Positions 24,349 to 32,401 of a stretch of DNA of 64,000 bases are shown piece after piece. The first letter of the stretch is position 1, and the number at the start of each line of letters is the position of its first letter. The notes under the pieces are model-generated. The model was not told where the DNA came from. It did no database searches and worked only from the letters and a program-made list of their open reading frames with translations. Both the position numbers and the translations under genes were made by a program. Origin of the DNA: Nocardioides sp. J54 (GTDB taxonomy: Bacteria > Actinomycetota > Actinomycetes > Propionibacteriales > Nocardioidaceae); assembly GCF_000519005.1 (NCBI RefSeq), contig NZ_JAER01000004.1, forward strand, positions 81,162-145,161. Direction: 5' to 3'.

Positions 24349-25413
24349 TCAACCGGCCGCCGGCGCGAGAACACCTGCGTCGAGCGAGGCAGCCAGACTG
24401 CGCAGCACGTCAGCCGCCTCCCTCGCCATGGCGGGAACGAACTCGGCGACGTCCACCAGCTCGTTGATCGCCGAGGCAACCTGTCCCGTCATCACGAGGC
24501 TGTCCGTGGTGTCCCCGGTGGTCTGCGCCCTCTGCATCGACTCGATCTTCCACCGGACCAGCTCTACCGGGTCGAGCGGTGCGTCGCTGGCGCTGTGATC
24601 GAGGAGGGCCTGCGAAGCCGCGTTGCGCAGCCCCCGGCAGGGTCCGTACACCCCGTCGAAGGCGACGTCGTCGCCCTCCTGCGCGTCAAGCAGCGCCTGG
24701 ACGTAGGCAGGGTGCCAGTCGGCGTTGGCGGTGCTGGTGATGAACCGGGTCCCCATCGCCACCCCCTCGGCCCCCATGGCGAGGGCCGCAGCGAGGCCGC
24801 GTCCGTCCCGCGCACCGCCGGTCAGGAGGACGGGGACGTCGACGGCCTCTGTGATGCTCGGGACCAGCACGTAGGTGTGGACCTTCGCCGACGGCGCATG
24901 CCCCCCCATCTCGAAACCGGCAGCGAGGATCACGTCCACACCCGCTTCCGCCGCCTTCACTGCCTGCTTGGTTGCCCCCACCTTGTGCTGGTGGACCATC
25001 CCGGCGTCCTTGATCATGCCGACGTAGTCACCGGGGAATCCCGCAGAAGTCGTCATCACCGTGAGTCGGCGCGCGATCTCACTGTCAGCGCGGCGCGCTT
25101 CGAGCACCATTCGGATGTAGCTGTCGGTGAACGGCAGGACCTTCCCGGCAGCGTCCACGCCGACCGGAATGTTGACGGCAAACGGACGATCCGTCAGGGA
25201 TGCGCACTCCTCGATGTGCTCCCTGAACGTCCTCGCGCCGGCCTCGATGTCCTCGGGCATCCCGGGCATCGAGACAGTGCCGAGGCCACCTGCATTGGAG
25301 ACCGCCGCGGCGAGCCGCGGCGTCCGGAAGGGCCCGAGCCCCTCTTGCACGATCGGGTGATCCACCCCTACGAGGCGGGTCCATCGGTTGCTGATCGGGG
25401 CGGCGGCGCTCAT
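24349..25413 (-). CDS. Nitronate monooxygenase / FMN enoyl reductase-like
   Basis: TIM-barrel flavoprotein of 354 residues. The start PIVQEGLGPFRTPRLAAAVSNAGGLG, the HKVGATKQAVKAAEAGVDVI segment with a downstream AAGFEMGGHAPS, and VLLTGGARDGRGLAAALAMGAEGVAMGTRF (phosphate-binding for FMN) define the NMO/2-nitropropane dioxygenase family. The catalytic His of nitronate monooxygenases aligns with GGHAPS. It is divergent from the radical dehydratase genes, and such proteins can also reduce enoyl thioesters, so a redox role in the island is plausible but unproven. AAGGAG precedes the ATG. Confidence 0.9.
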   Translation of the reverse strand: MSAAAPISNRWTRLVGVDHPIVQEGLGPFRTPRLAAAVSNAGGLGTVSMPGMPEDIEAGARTFREHIEECASLTDRPFAVNIPVGVDAAGKVLPFTDSYIRMVLEARRADSEIARRLTVMTTSAGFPGDYVGMIKDAGMVHQHKVGATKQAVKAAEAGVDVILAAGFEMGGHAPSAKVHTYVLVPSITEAVDVPVLLTGGARDGRGLAAALAMGAEGVAMGTRFITSTANADWHPAYVQALLDAQEGDDVAFDGVYGPCRGLRNAASQALLDHSASDAPLDPVELVRWKIESMQRAQTTGDTTDSLVMTGQVASAINELVDVAEFVPAMAREAADVLRSLAASLDAGVLAPAAG

Positions 25414-25457
25414 CTGCGGGCTCCTTGGGTGACGAAGTCGACGTCTCTGTTATACAC

Positions 25458-25471
25458 TTACGGTGACGTAA
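25458..25471. promoter_or_regulatory. Palindrome TTACGGTGACGTAA in divergent promoter
   Basis: Five-base arms TTACG/CGTAA around GTGA, in the 98-base AT-richer region between the flavoprotein and radical dehydratase genes. TATAC and TAGATC elements nearby could be -10 sites for the two directions. The regulator is unknown. Confidence 0.4.
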
Positions 25472-25511
25472 TGACTAGATCTGTCCAATAAACTGAGGAG
25501 AGAGGGGCACC

Positions 25512-26675
25512 ATGAGCAGCGGAAGCGCGGCGCTCGAGGCCCTGCGGGCAGCAGCCCGCGACCCGCGGAGCTACATCCGGGCGTGGCGCTCGACCCACCC
25601 CGGCCAGAAGGTGCTGGGCGTCCTGCCCATGAACTTCCCGCGGGAGCTCGCCCACGCCGCGGGCGTGCTCCCGGTGATCGTTCCTGACGACCAGGAACCG
25701 GTGACCGAGGGGCGAGCCTTCCTGCCCGAGTTCTACTGCGGTTACACGCGCAACCTCGCTGACCAGGCCGCCACGGGGCGGCTGAGCGACTACGACGCCC
25801 TCTTCGTCGCGGACCACTGCATCCAGCTGCTGGGCGCCACTGACGTGGCGCGCGAGCTCGACCCCGCCCGGCCGGTCTTCCTCGGGCAGCTGATCAGCTC
25901 GTTGAACGAGCCGTGGGCTGTCCGCAAGACGGCAGAGATGATGTCCGAGCTGCGCTCCGAGGTCGAGCGACTTGCAGGCGTCACCATCGAGGACACTGCC
26001 CTCGCGGCAAGCATCCGGGCATTCAACCGCGACCGTGCATTGCTCCGCGAGGTCTTCGACGCGCGTCGCTCTGGGGACAGCGCTTTCTCCCCTGTCGAAC
26101 TCCAGGACATCGTTGCCGCGGCGCAGGTCATGGACCCGGACGAGCACCGAGAGCTCCTGGCCGCTGTGCTCCGGGATCGCGAGGCAACCGCCCGCGACGA
26201 GCGGATCCGGGTCCACCTCTCCGGCCACCTCTGCCACGCTCCGCGCCGCGAGCTGCTCGAGGTCATCGAGGAGGCGGGTGCGGTGGTCGTCGACGACGAC
26301 CTGTGGACCGGGCGGCGCTACCTGCAGGCATCGGTGCCGGAGGCGATACCGCCGATGGAAGCCATCGCCCAGTGGTACGCCGACCGCAACGTTGCGATGC
26401 CATGTCCGACCCGCGTGCAACACGATGTCGACTGGGACGAGTGGCTGCTGGACTCCGTCCACCGAAGCGGGGCAGAGGCCGTCATCCACCTCATGCCGAA
26501 GTTCTGCGAGCCGCACATGCTGTATTACCCCGAGCTCCGACGTGCCCTCGACACCGCAGGCGTTCCCCAGCTCCTGGTCGAGACCGAGCACGAGGGAATC
26601 CCGCTCGAGACCTTCCGGACGCGGCTCGAAGCTCTCGTCGAGCGCGCTCACCGCAACCGCCCTGCCTACGCCTGA
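25512..26675 (+). CDS. 2-hydroxyacyl-CoA dehydratase / benzoyl-CoA reductase-family subunit (HgdB/BcrC-like)
   Basis: Subunit of 387 residues. The family pattern is clear: ELAHAAGVLPVIVP at the N-terminus, EFYCGYTRNLAD (Cys76), FVADHCIQLLG (Cys103), LSGHLCHAPRREL (Cys241) and LMPKFCEPHMLYYPELRRAL (Cys332), then VETEHEGIPLE. Cys76, 103 and 332 fit the three protein ligands of the [4Fe-4S] cluster. The known enzymes use a ketyl radical, fed one electron at a time by an ATP-dependent activator, to dehydrate 2-hydroxyacyl-CoA or reduce benzoyl-CoA, usually in strict anaerobes. The ribosome site GAGGAGAGAGG precedes the ATG. The next gene is the partner subunit, 15 bases on. Confidence 0.88.
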   Translation: MSSGSAALEALRAAARDPRSYIRAWRSTHPGQKVLGVLPMNFPRELAHAAGVLPVIVPDDQEPVTEGRAFLPEFYCGYTRNLADQAATGRLSDYDALFVADHCIQLLGATDVARELDPARPVFLGQLISSLNEPWAVRKTAEMMSELRSEVERLAGVTIEDTALAASIRAFNRDRALLREVFDARRSGDSAFSPVELQDIVAAAQVMDPDEHRELLAAVLRDREATARDERIRVHLSGHLCHAPRRELLEVIEEAGAVVVDDDLWTGRRYLQASVPEAIPPMEAIAQWYADRNVAMPCPTRVQHDVDWDEWLLDSVHRSGAEAVIHLMPKFCEPHMLYYPELRRALDTAGVPQLLVETEHEGIPLETFRTRLEALVERAHRNRPAYA

Positions 26676-26690
26676 CCCGAGGAGACTCTC

Positions 26691-28031
26691 ATGACCACCA
26701 CCGCCGCACCCGCCCCGGAGCGGGCACGCCGACTGGCCGCAACTCGCAATGGCGGCCAGATGGTTGCCGAGTACTGGGAGGACCTGTTCACCGCACGCGA
26801 GCGCGGCAAGCAGATCGTCTGGTACAACGGCGGCGCCATCAACCCGATCTTCCAGGCCGCCGGCCTGGCCTGGTGCCACGGCGAGGCCTTCGCGGCCCGG
26901 CTCGCGGCCCAGCAGCTCGAGGGGCCAGCGCAGCTGGCCGGCGCTGAGTACGGCTACAACGCCGAACTATGCTCCTACTCGCGCACCCACCTCGGTTGTG
27001 CCGTCCTGACAGTCCAGGGCGACGAGGGAGCCAACACCGGCGTGGTCGGAGCCCACGACCAGGCCGAGCTCGCGGCGCGACTGCCTGCCCCCGACTTCTT
27101 CGTCAACAACTACGCCGGCTGCAGCACCGGGCAGCAGTGGGATGAGATCTCCTACCGGGTCTTCGACAAGGAAGTGCCGATCTTCAACATCTCCCACCCG
27201 TTCCTCTGGGGGAACAGGCCAGACGCGGGCTACCTGAAGGGCGAGGAGTGGGAGTCGGCCTCGCACTACGTGCGTGACCAGCTGGTCGATCTCATCGCCT
27301 GGCTCGAGAAGCGGACCGGTAACCCGTTCGACTGGGACATGCTTCGTGAGTCGATGACCTACATCAAACGCGCTGCTGAGCTTCGCCGGGAAGGACTGGA
27401 GCTGTGCAAGTCCACGCCAGCGCCGGCAACCTTCTGGGACTGGATCTCTGCCATCGCCCCGATCAACTTCCTCCCGGGGAACCAGGAGCTCGTCGACTAC
27501 TTCCAGTCGGTTCGCGACGAGATCCAGCACCGGCTGGACAACGGGATCTCCGGCGTCGAGAACGAGCGTTACCGGGTCTACTTCGACGGCATCATGAACT
27601 GGAACAAGCTCGGGTTCCTCTCGCGAAAGTTCGCCGAGCACGGTGTCGCCGTCGTTGCCGGCCGCTACATCACCAACGCCTTCTGGCAGGAGCCGCAGCT
27701 CATCGACACCGAGGACCCGCTCCTGGGCATGGCACAGCACTACCTGCTCTGCCCGACGAACCACGGGACGCGTACCCTCGACTACCTCACCTTGCGGGAC
27801 TGCGAGGAGTACGGCGTTGACGGCATCGTCTTCCACTCCACGCGCACGTGCCGCGCCTTCACCGGACCCCAGCGCCTGCTGGCCCGCTCCGCGCAGAACA
27901 CCCTCGGCATCCCGTCGATCTTCTTCGAGGGCGACGTCGCGGACGCGTCCTTCTACAAGGACGAGATCCTCGAGAGCCGCCTGACCGCGATGCTCGAGGC
28001 GATCGACGTCAAGAGGGCACAGGCATCGTGA
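26691..28031 (+). CDS. 2-hydroxyacyl-CoA dehydratase / benzoyl-CoA reductase-family subunit (HgdA/BcrB-like)
   Basis: Larger subunit, 446 residues. Family motifs: NPIFQAAGLAWCHGEAFAAR, ELCSYSRTHLGC (Cys94, Cys103), VNNYAGCSTGQQWDE (Cys144), and near the C-terminus FHSTRTCRAFTGPQ (Cys387), which corresponds to the RSCR..(S/T).GQ element of HgdA/BcrB proteins. Active in the cytoplasm as a heterodimer with the 387-residue subunit. Its stop overlaps the GTG of the activator gene (GTGA). Codon use is looser than in the flanking beta-oxidation genes. Sequence alone does not separate dehydratase from ring reductase. Confidence 0.88.
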   Translation: MTTTAAPAPERARRLAATRNGGQMVAEYWEDLFTARERGKQIVWYNGGAINPIFQAAGLAWCHGEAFAARLAAQQLEGPAQLAGAEYGYNAELCSYSRTHLGCAVLTVQGDEGANTGVVGAHDQAELAARLPAPDFFVNNYAGCSTGQQWDEISYRVFDKEVPIFNISHPFLWGNRPDAGYLKGEEWESASHYVRDQLVDLIAWLEKRTGNPFDWDMLRESMTYIKRAAELRREGLELCKSTPAPATFWDWISAIAPINFLPGNQELVDYFQSVRDEIQHRLDNGISGVENERYRVYFDGIMNWNKLGFLSRKFAEHGVAVVAGRYITNAFWQEPQLIDTEDPLLGMAQHYLLCPTNHGTRTLDYLTLRDCEEYGVDGIVFHSTRTCRAFTGPQRLLARSAQNTLGIPSIFFEGDVADASFYKDEILESRLTAMLEAIDVKRAQAS

Positions 28032-28960
28032 CGACCACGACCCAGGCATACCTCGGGGTGGACCTCGGTTCCACGACGGCGAAGGCTGTCGTCATCGACG
28101 AGAGCGGCACGATCCTCGCCGCGAGCACCGTCGCGATGGGGGCGGTGTCACGAGCAGGGATGCGCCGTGCGGTCGACGAGGCGCTGTCAGCAGCTGGCCT
28201 GTCCGCTGCAGACCTCGCTGGCACGGTCTCGACCGGGTACGGGCGGCGGCTGGTCCCGGGGGCGCAGCGGAGCTTCACGGAGATCACCTGCCACGCACGT
28301 GGCACCTCGGCCATGGTCCCCGGGTGCCGGCTGGTCATCGACATCGGCGGGCAGGACTCCAAGGCCATCACCGTGGACGACCACGGCATGGTGCAGGAGT
28401 TCGCGATGAACGACCGCTGCGCGAGCGGCACGGGTCGTTTCTACGAGGTGCTCGCCCAGGCGATCGAGGTCCCGCTGGAAGAGGTGGGCGAGCTCGCCCT
28501 GCAGGGCTCCAACGATCTCGAGATCTCGACCATGTGCGCGACCTTCGCCGAGACCGAGATCGTCTCACTGCTTGCGCGGGATGCGCCGATCGCTGACATC
28601 GCCGCGTCCGTGCATCGTGCCATCGCCTCCCGAACGCTGGCTCTCGTCGCACAGGTTGGTCGCCACACCCCCGTGGTCCTCACCGGCGGCGTTGCCCGGA
28701 ACCCGGCAGCGGTCGAGTTCCTGGCCCGGGCGCTCGACACCGGCGTACTCGTGCCCGAGCACCCACAGATCACGGGCGCGTACGGCGCGGCACTCCTCGC
28801 TCGCGACGCAGGCCGCCGAGGACGCCAGGTGATGGACGACGTCGCCGGGGCCGACGACCTGTTCCCCCGCCCGCCCGAGACGCACTCCTGCGGCTCGTGC
28901 GATGGCACGAGCAGCACCGGCGCCGTCGCCCTCGGCCTGCCTGTGCGACTCGGCGGCTGA
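28028..28960 (+). CDS. Acyl-CoA dehydratase/reductase activator ATPase (HgdC/BcrD family)
   Basis: ASKHA-fold ATPase of 310 residues that would hydrolyse ATP to push a low-potential electron into the dehydratase. Motifs: YLGVDLGSTTAKAVVID (phosphate 1), RLVIDIGGQDSKAI (phosphate 2), NDRCASGTGRFYEVLAQ and TMCATFAETEIVSLLA, which hold the two cysteines that bind the cluster bridging the dimer, and VLTGGVARN (adenosine). Only one activator gene is present, so a homodimer as in 2-hydroxyacyl-CoA dehydratases is expected rather than the BcrA/BcrD pair. The C-terminal extension has SCGSCDG, possibly another metal site. GTG start, GTGA-coupled to the previous gene. Confidence 0.9.
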   Translation: MTTTTQAYLGVDLGSTTAKAVVIDESGTILAASTVAMGAVSRAGMRRAVDEALSAAGLSAADLAGTVSTGYGRRLVPGAQRSFTEITCHARGTSAMVPGCRLVIDIGGQDSKAITVDDHGMVQEFAMNDRCASGTGRFYEVLAQAIEVPLEEVGELALQGSNDLEISTMCATFAETEIVSLLARDAPIADIAASVHRAIASRTLALVAQVGRHTPVVLTGGVARNPAAVEFLARALDTGVLVPEHPQITGAYGAALLARDAGRRGRQVMDDVAGADDLFPRPPETHSCGSCDGTSSTGAVALGLPVRLGG

Positions 28961-28980
28961 GGCGCCAGCTTCTGTACGGC

Positions 28981-29013
28981 AAAGGCCCCGGCGGAGTTCC
29001 CGCCGGGGCCTTT
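28981..29013. terminator. Bidirectional hairpin terminator
   Basis: AAAGGCCCCGGCGG pairs over 14 bp with CCGCCGGGGCCTTT, loop AGTTC. A and T tracts flank both sides, so it can end the activator transcript and the convergent CoA ligase transcript. Confidence 0.85.
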
Positions 29014-29042
29014 GTCATGGCACCCTGTCCGCCGGTTGGGCG

Positions 29043-30665
29043 TCAGCCGGTGGGCTGGCGCACCTCGTCGAAGACGAGCGTCCCCGCCCTCATCTGGTCC
29101 CTGAGCACGAACTTCTGGATCTTCCCGGTGGGCGTCATGGGCAGGTCCTCGACGAAGGCCCAGTGCGTCGGGGTCTTGTGCGGCGCGATCTGCTTGCGCA
29201 CGAAGCTCGTCAGGTCCGCGACGCTCGGGCGTTCGTGCCCGGGACGCAGGCGGAGCACGGCACCGACCTGCTCACCCCAGTGGTCGTCAGGAACCCCGAT
29301 CACGGCCGCAGTCTCGACCGCGGGGTGGTCCAGGAGGACCGCCTCGATCTCGGCCGGGTAGAGGTTCAGCCCACCGCGCAGGATCATGTCCTTCACCCGG
29401 CCGGTGACCTGCAGGAAGCCTCGCGCGTCCATCTGGCCGACGTCCCCCATGTGCAGCCAGCCGTCGGCGTCGATGGTCTCGGCGGTCTCGTCCGGCATGT
29501 CGTAGTACCCGCGCATGTTCTGGTAACCGCGGACACAGATCTCTCCCTGCGTCCCGGTAGGCACGGGAGAGCCGTCGGTCGGGTCCGCGATCTTGACCTC
29601 GAGCTGCGGCAGCGGCTGTCCCACCGTGCCTGCCTGGTCCTCCGGGGCATCCGTCACCCGCGTCTGGCTGATCACACCGTGCGTCTCGGTCTGCCCGAAG
29701 AGGATGCTGAACCCGCAGTCGAGCTCCCGGATCGTCCGGCGCACCAGGGCCGCCGGCACCGCGGCCGCACCACTCAGGATCGTCTTCACCGAGGAGAGAT
29801 CACGCTTCCCCGCGTCCGGGTGGTCGAGCAGCGCGATCAGCATCGTCGGGACCACCAGGCTGTGCGTTCCCCGATGAGCCTCGATCGCCTCCAGCAGCAG
29901 AGCAGGGTCGAAGCCCGGCAGTAGCACGAAGGTGCCTCGCTTGGCCCAGGCGCCGAAGGATGTCACCGCGCCTCCCCCGATGTGGTACATCGGCATCGCA
30001 TTCACGTAGACGTCGCCGTCACCGAAGGCAGCACGCTCCGCCACGAACGTGGCCTCGTTCACCAGTCCCATGTGATGGAGCATCGCTCCCTTGGGGAAGC
30101 CGGTCGTTCCCGACGTGTACTGGACCTGGATGATGTCCTCGGGGTCGATGTCCGGCAGCGCCAGCTCCGGGTCGACGTTGTCGATGAACGTGTCCCAGTC
30201 CGAGAAGGAGTGGACCTCGCGCAGCTCCGGGAGGTCCGCACGGATGCTGTCGACCATCGACCGCATGTCGAAGCCGCGGTGGCCATCGACGCAGAACACG
30301 GCGGCGGCACCGGACTGGCGGAGCACGAAGGCCATCTCACGGGTGCGATACGCCGGGTTGAGTGCGACGAGGACCATGCCGGCCAGCGCGACCCCGTGCT
30401 GGAGCACGACCCACTCACCACTGTTCGGCGCCCAGACCGCGATGCGGTCCCCGGGGGCGTAGCGCAGCAACAGCGCCCTGGCCACCCGCTCGGCGTCGCG
30501 GAGGAGCTCGGCGTAGGTCCAGGCGCGGCGCCGGTCGGGATCAGGTCCGTAGTCGACCAGCGCCGTGCGCTCAGGCACGGTGGCGGCCGCATGACGCAGC
30601 AGGTCGCACACGGTCGTCGCTCGGACGTCCCCGGGTTCTGCGGGCCAGTGGGATTGGGTCAACAT
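29043..30665 (-). CDS. Acyl-CoA ligase (FadD-like)
   Basis: AMP-forming ligase of 540 residues that would activate a carboxylic acid with ATP and CoA. Motifs: VQYTSGTTGFPKGAMLHHMG (P-loop), the FGQTETHGVIS adenine region, DGWLHMGDVGQMDARGFLQV, the hinge GRVKDMILRGGLNLYPAEIE, and the C-terminal lysine in TPTGKIQKFVLRDQM. It is the only single-gene minus unit between the radical dehydratase operon and the SDR/thioesterase pair, so it may supply the CoA ester to either. Substrate class (medium-chain, aromatic or alicyclic) is not readable. Confidence 0.93.
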   Translation of the reverse strand: MLTQSHWPAEPGDVRATTVCDLLRHAAATVPERTALVDYGPDPDRRRAWTYAELLRDAERVARALLLRYAPGDRIAVWAPNSGEWVVLQHGVALAGMVLVALNPAYRTREMAFVLRQSGAAAVFCVDGHRGFDMRSMVDSIRADLPELREVHSFSDWDTFIDNVDPELALPDIDPEDIIQVQYTSGTTGFPKGAMLHHMGLVNEATFVAERAAFGDGDVYVNAMPMYHIGGGAVTSFGAWAKRGTFVLLPGFDPALLLEAIEAHRGTHSLVVPTMLIALLDHPDAGKRDLSSVKTILSGAAAVPAALVRRTIRELDCGFSILFGQTETHGVISQTRVTDAPEDQAGTVGQPLPQLEVKIADPTDGSPVPTGTQGEICVRGYQNMRGYYDMPDETAETIDADGWLHMGDVGQMDARGFLQVTGRVKDMILRGGLNLYPAEIEAVLLDHPAVETAAVIGVPDDHWGEQVGAVLRLRPGHERPSVADLTSFVRKQIAPHKTPTHWAFVEDLPMTPTGKIQKFVLRDQMRAGTLVFDEVRQPTG

Positions 30666-30715
30666 CTGCGCTCTCCTGTAGTTCTCTGCGTCTCTCTGCC
30701 AAACGGATGGGTCGA

Positions 30716-30729
30716 GTGACCCGCGTCAC
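30716..30729. promoter_or_regulatory. Palindrome GTGACCCGCGTCAC in divergent promoter
   Basis: Five-base arms GTGAC/GTCAC around CCGC, 51 bases before the CoA ligase start, in the 139-base divergent region. A second near-palindrome, TTTCTGTAGAAA, lies at 30778-30789 just before the SDR ribosome site (CAGGAGG). Candidate operators only. Confidence 0.35.
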
Positions 30730-30804
30730 GCCACACTACGAGCGCGACGCTATACGATCAAAGAAACTCAGTCACCATTTCTGTAGAAAACAACAGGAGG
30801 GCCC

Positions 30805-31593
30805 ATGCCCGATCCACTCGTCCGAGGCTATGCCGAGTCCGCCGTCCTCATCGCCGGTGGAACCTCGGGGGTAGGGCTCGCCACCGCCATCGGGTACGCC
30901 GAGGCCGGCTCCCGGCGCATTGCGCTTCTCGGGCGCAATGAGGAGCGGGGCAACGCGGCGCGTGAGTCGGTCCTGAAGCGGTTCCCCAGCACCCGGGTCG
31001 AATTCATTCCCTGCGACGCCGGCCGGGCGGACGAAGTCGACCGGGCCGTCGCCCTGGCGCACGAGCAGCTCGACGGGATCGACGTGCTGGTCAGCTCCGT
31101 GACCGCGGCCTACCGACCCGAGCTGCTCCACCGGACAGCACCTACCGACCTGGAGTCGATCCTGGTGGCCCAGGCAGTGCCTCCGATGCTCCTCACCCGC
31201 GCCGTCCTTCCCTACATGCGCGAGCAGGGAGGCGGGAGCATCGTCAACATCGCATCTGACGCAGCCAAGGTCCCGACTCCCGGCGAGGCGGCGCTGGGCG
31301 GCGCGATGGCCGCCATCGTCATGTTCAGCCGGGTTGCGGCGCTGGAGGCGAAGCGTGACGGCATCCGGGTGAACGTGCTGACTCCCTCCCTGATCGCCGG
31401 CACCCCGACGGCAGCCAACGTCCTCAGCGACGGTTTCAGCAAGAAGCTGTTCGAGAAGGCTGCGGAGCAGGCTCACCTCGGCGTGGCGGAGCCGACGGAC
31501 CTGGCGGCCATGGCCGTGTTCCTCGGTGGCCCCTCGGCGGCACGCCTCACCGGTCAGGCCATCAGCGTCAACGGAGGGATCTCGGTCGCATGA
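30805..31593 (+). CDS. SDR-fold protein lacking the YxxxK active site
   Basis: Rossmann protein of 262 residues. Nucleotide motif IAGGTSGVGLATAIGYAEAG is intact, as is IVNIASDAAKVPTPGEAALG with the catalytic-position Ser. Aligned with the BadH-like SDR at 54670 ([20 protein letters not shown]), the Tyr is Leu and the Lys is Met (EAALGGAMAA). C-terminal GQAISVNGGISVA is typical. So it can bind NAD(P) but should not do ordinary dehydrogenase chemistry. The same change is seen in the paralogue at 40799. Coupled (ATGA) to the thioesterase-like gene after it. Confidence 0.88.
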   Translation: MPDPLVRGYAESAVLIAGGTSGVGLATAIGYAEAGSRRIALLGRNEERGNAARESVLKRFPSTRVEFIPCDAGRADEVDRAVALAHEQLDGIDVLVSSVTAAYRPELLHRTAPTDLESILVAQAVPPMLLTRAVLPYMREQGGGSIVNIASDAAKVPTPGEAALGGAMAAIVMFSRVAALEAKRDGIRVNVLTPSLIAGTPTAANVLSDGFSKKLFEKAAEQAHLGVAEPTDLAAMAVFLGGPSAARLTGQAISVNGGISVA

Positions 31594-32375
31594 CCTCCGC
31601 GGCCTCGACCACCGTCATACCCTCAGGCCCGGAGGATGCCTTCGGGGTGGGAGCGGTTGTGCCCGGTCCGCGCGGTGTCCGCGGCACCATGCCCATGGGT
31701 CCGAGGTACCGCGGACCGGATGGCCGGCCGTCCGTGGGCGCGCTGGGCGTGCTCGTCGATGACGTGACCGGGTACACCGTCATCGAGGGCCTCATCGGGA
31801 GCTCGTGGTCGGTCAGCACCGAGATCTGGCTCGATGTCCTTGCCCCGCTCCCCGCGACGGACGCCCTCGTGGCCCGTGCCAGGCTCCTTCACGCAACCAA
31901 CGTCTCCGCCTTCACCGAGGGGTGGGTCCGCGACTCGACCGGCGCGATGGTCGTTGCGTGCCGTCAGCGCGGACGCGCCCTGGCGGAAGACCCGACCGAC
32001 CTGAGGCCGTCGTCGTACGAGCTGCCGGGCGCAGCGGAGGACGTGAGCACTCTGCTCGGGCTCCGCACGCTCGGCGCCGATCGCACGAGCCTGGAAGTGG
32101 TCCCCCTGCTGGAAAATCCCCGACACATGCTGCACGGCGGCGTCACCATGTGTGCCGCCGAGGTCACTGCCGTCCAGAGCAGGCTGGCGGCGGGCGTGGA
32201 CCTGCCCACCACCTCCCTCCACACTGCCTACACGCGAGGGGTGCCCGCCGGCTCGACTATCGAGTTCCGGGCCTCGACCCGGCATGCCGGTCGTACGTTC
32301 TGGGTGACCGAGGTGGTCGGGGTGGTCGATGACAGGATCACCTCGGTCTCGACTGTCTCGGCGCAGGTCCTCTGA
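31590..32375 (+). CDS. Double-hotdog acyl-CoA thioesterase-like protein
   Basis: Protein of 261 residues, homologous along its length to the 19535 gene: GALGVLVDDVTGYTVIEGL, SSWSVSTEIWLDV, VVACRQRGRAL, NPRHMLHGGVTMCAAEVTAV and TTSLHTAYTRGVPAGS. HGG is retained. Probably hydrolyses or binds an acyl-CoA of this pathway. It starts by ATGA overlap with the degenerate SDR, which suggests a joint function, and its end abuts a hairpin. Confidence 0.82.
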   Translation: MTSAASTTVIPSGPEDAFGVGAVVPGPRGVRGTMPMGPRYRGPDGRPSVGALGVLVDDVTGYTVIEGLIGSSWSVSTEIWLDVLAPLPATDALVARARLLHATNVSAFTEGWVRDSTGAMVVACRQRGRALAEDPTDLRPSSYELPGAAEDVSTLLGLRTLGADRTSLEVVPLLENPRHMLHGGVTMCAAEVTAVQSRLAAGVDLPTTSLHTAYTRGVPAGSTIEFRASTRHAGRTFWVTEVVGVVDDRITSVSTVSAQVL

Positions 32376-32401
32376 GGTGGGCTGATCCTGATCAGCCCAC
32401 C
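32376..32401. terminator. Hairpin terminator inside convergent gene ends
   Basis: GGTGGGCTGATC and GATCAGCCCACC form a perfect 12-bp inverted repeat with a 2-base centre, directly after the thioesterase stop. It includes the last codons of the convergent PaaX-like gene. Confidence 0.75.

Noticed and set aside
25512..28960. Complete four-subunit benzoyl-CoA reductase
   Set aside because: Only one activator ATPase and no associated ferredoxin; the two-subunit dehydratase-type plan fits better.
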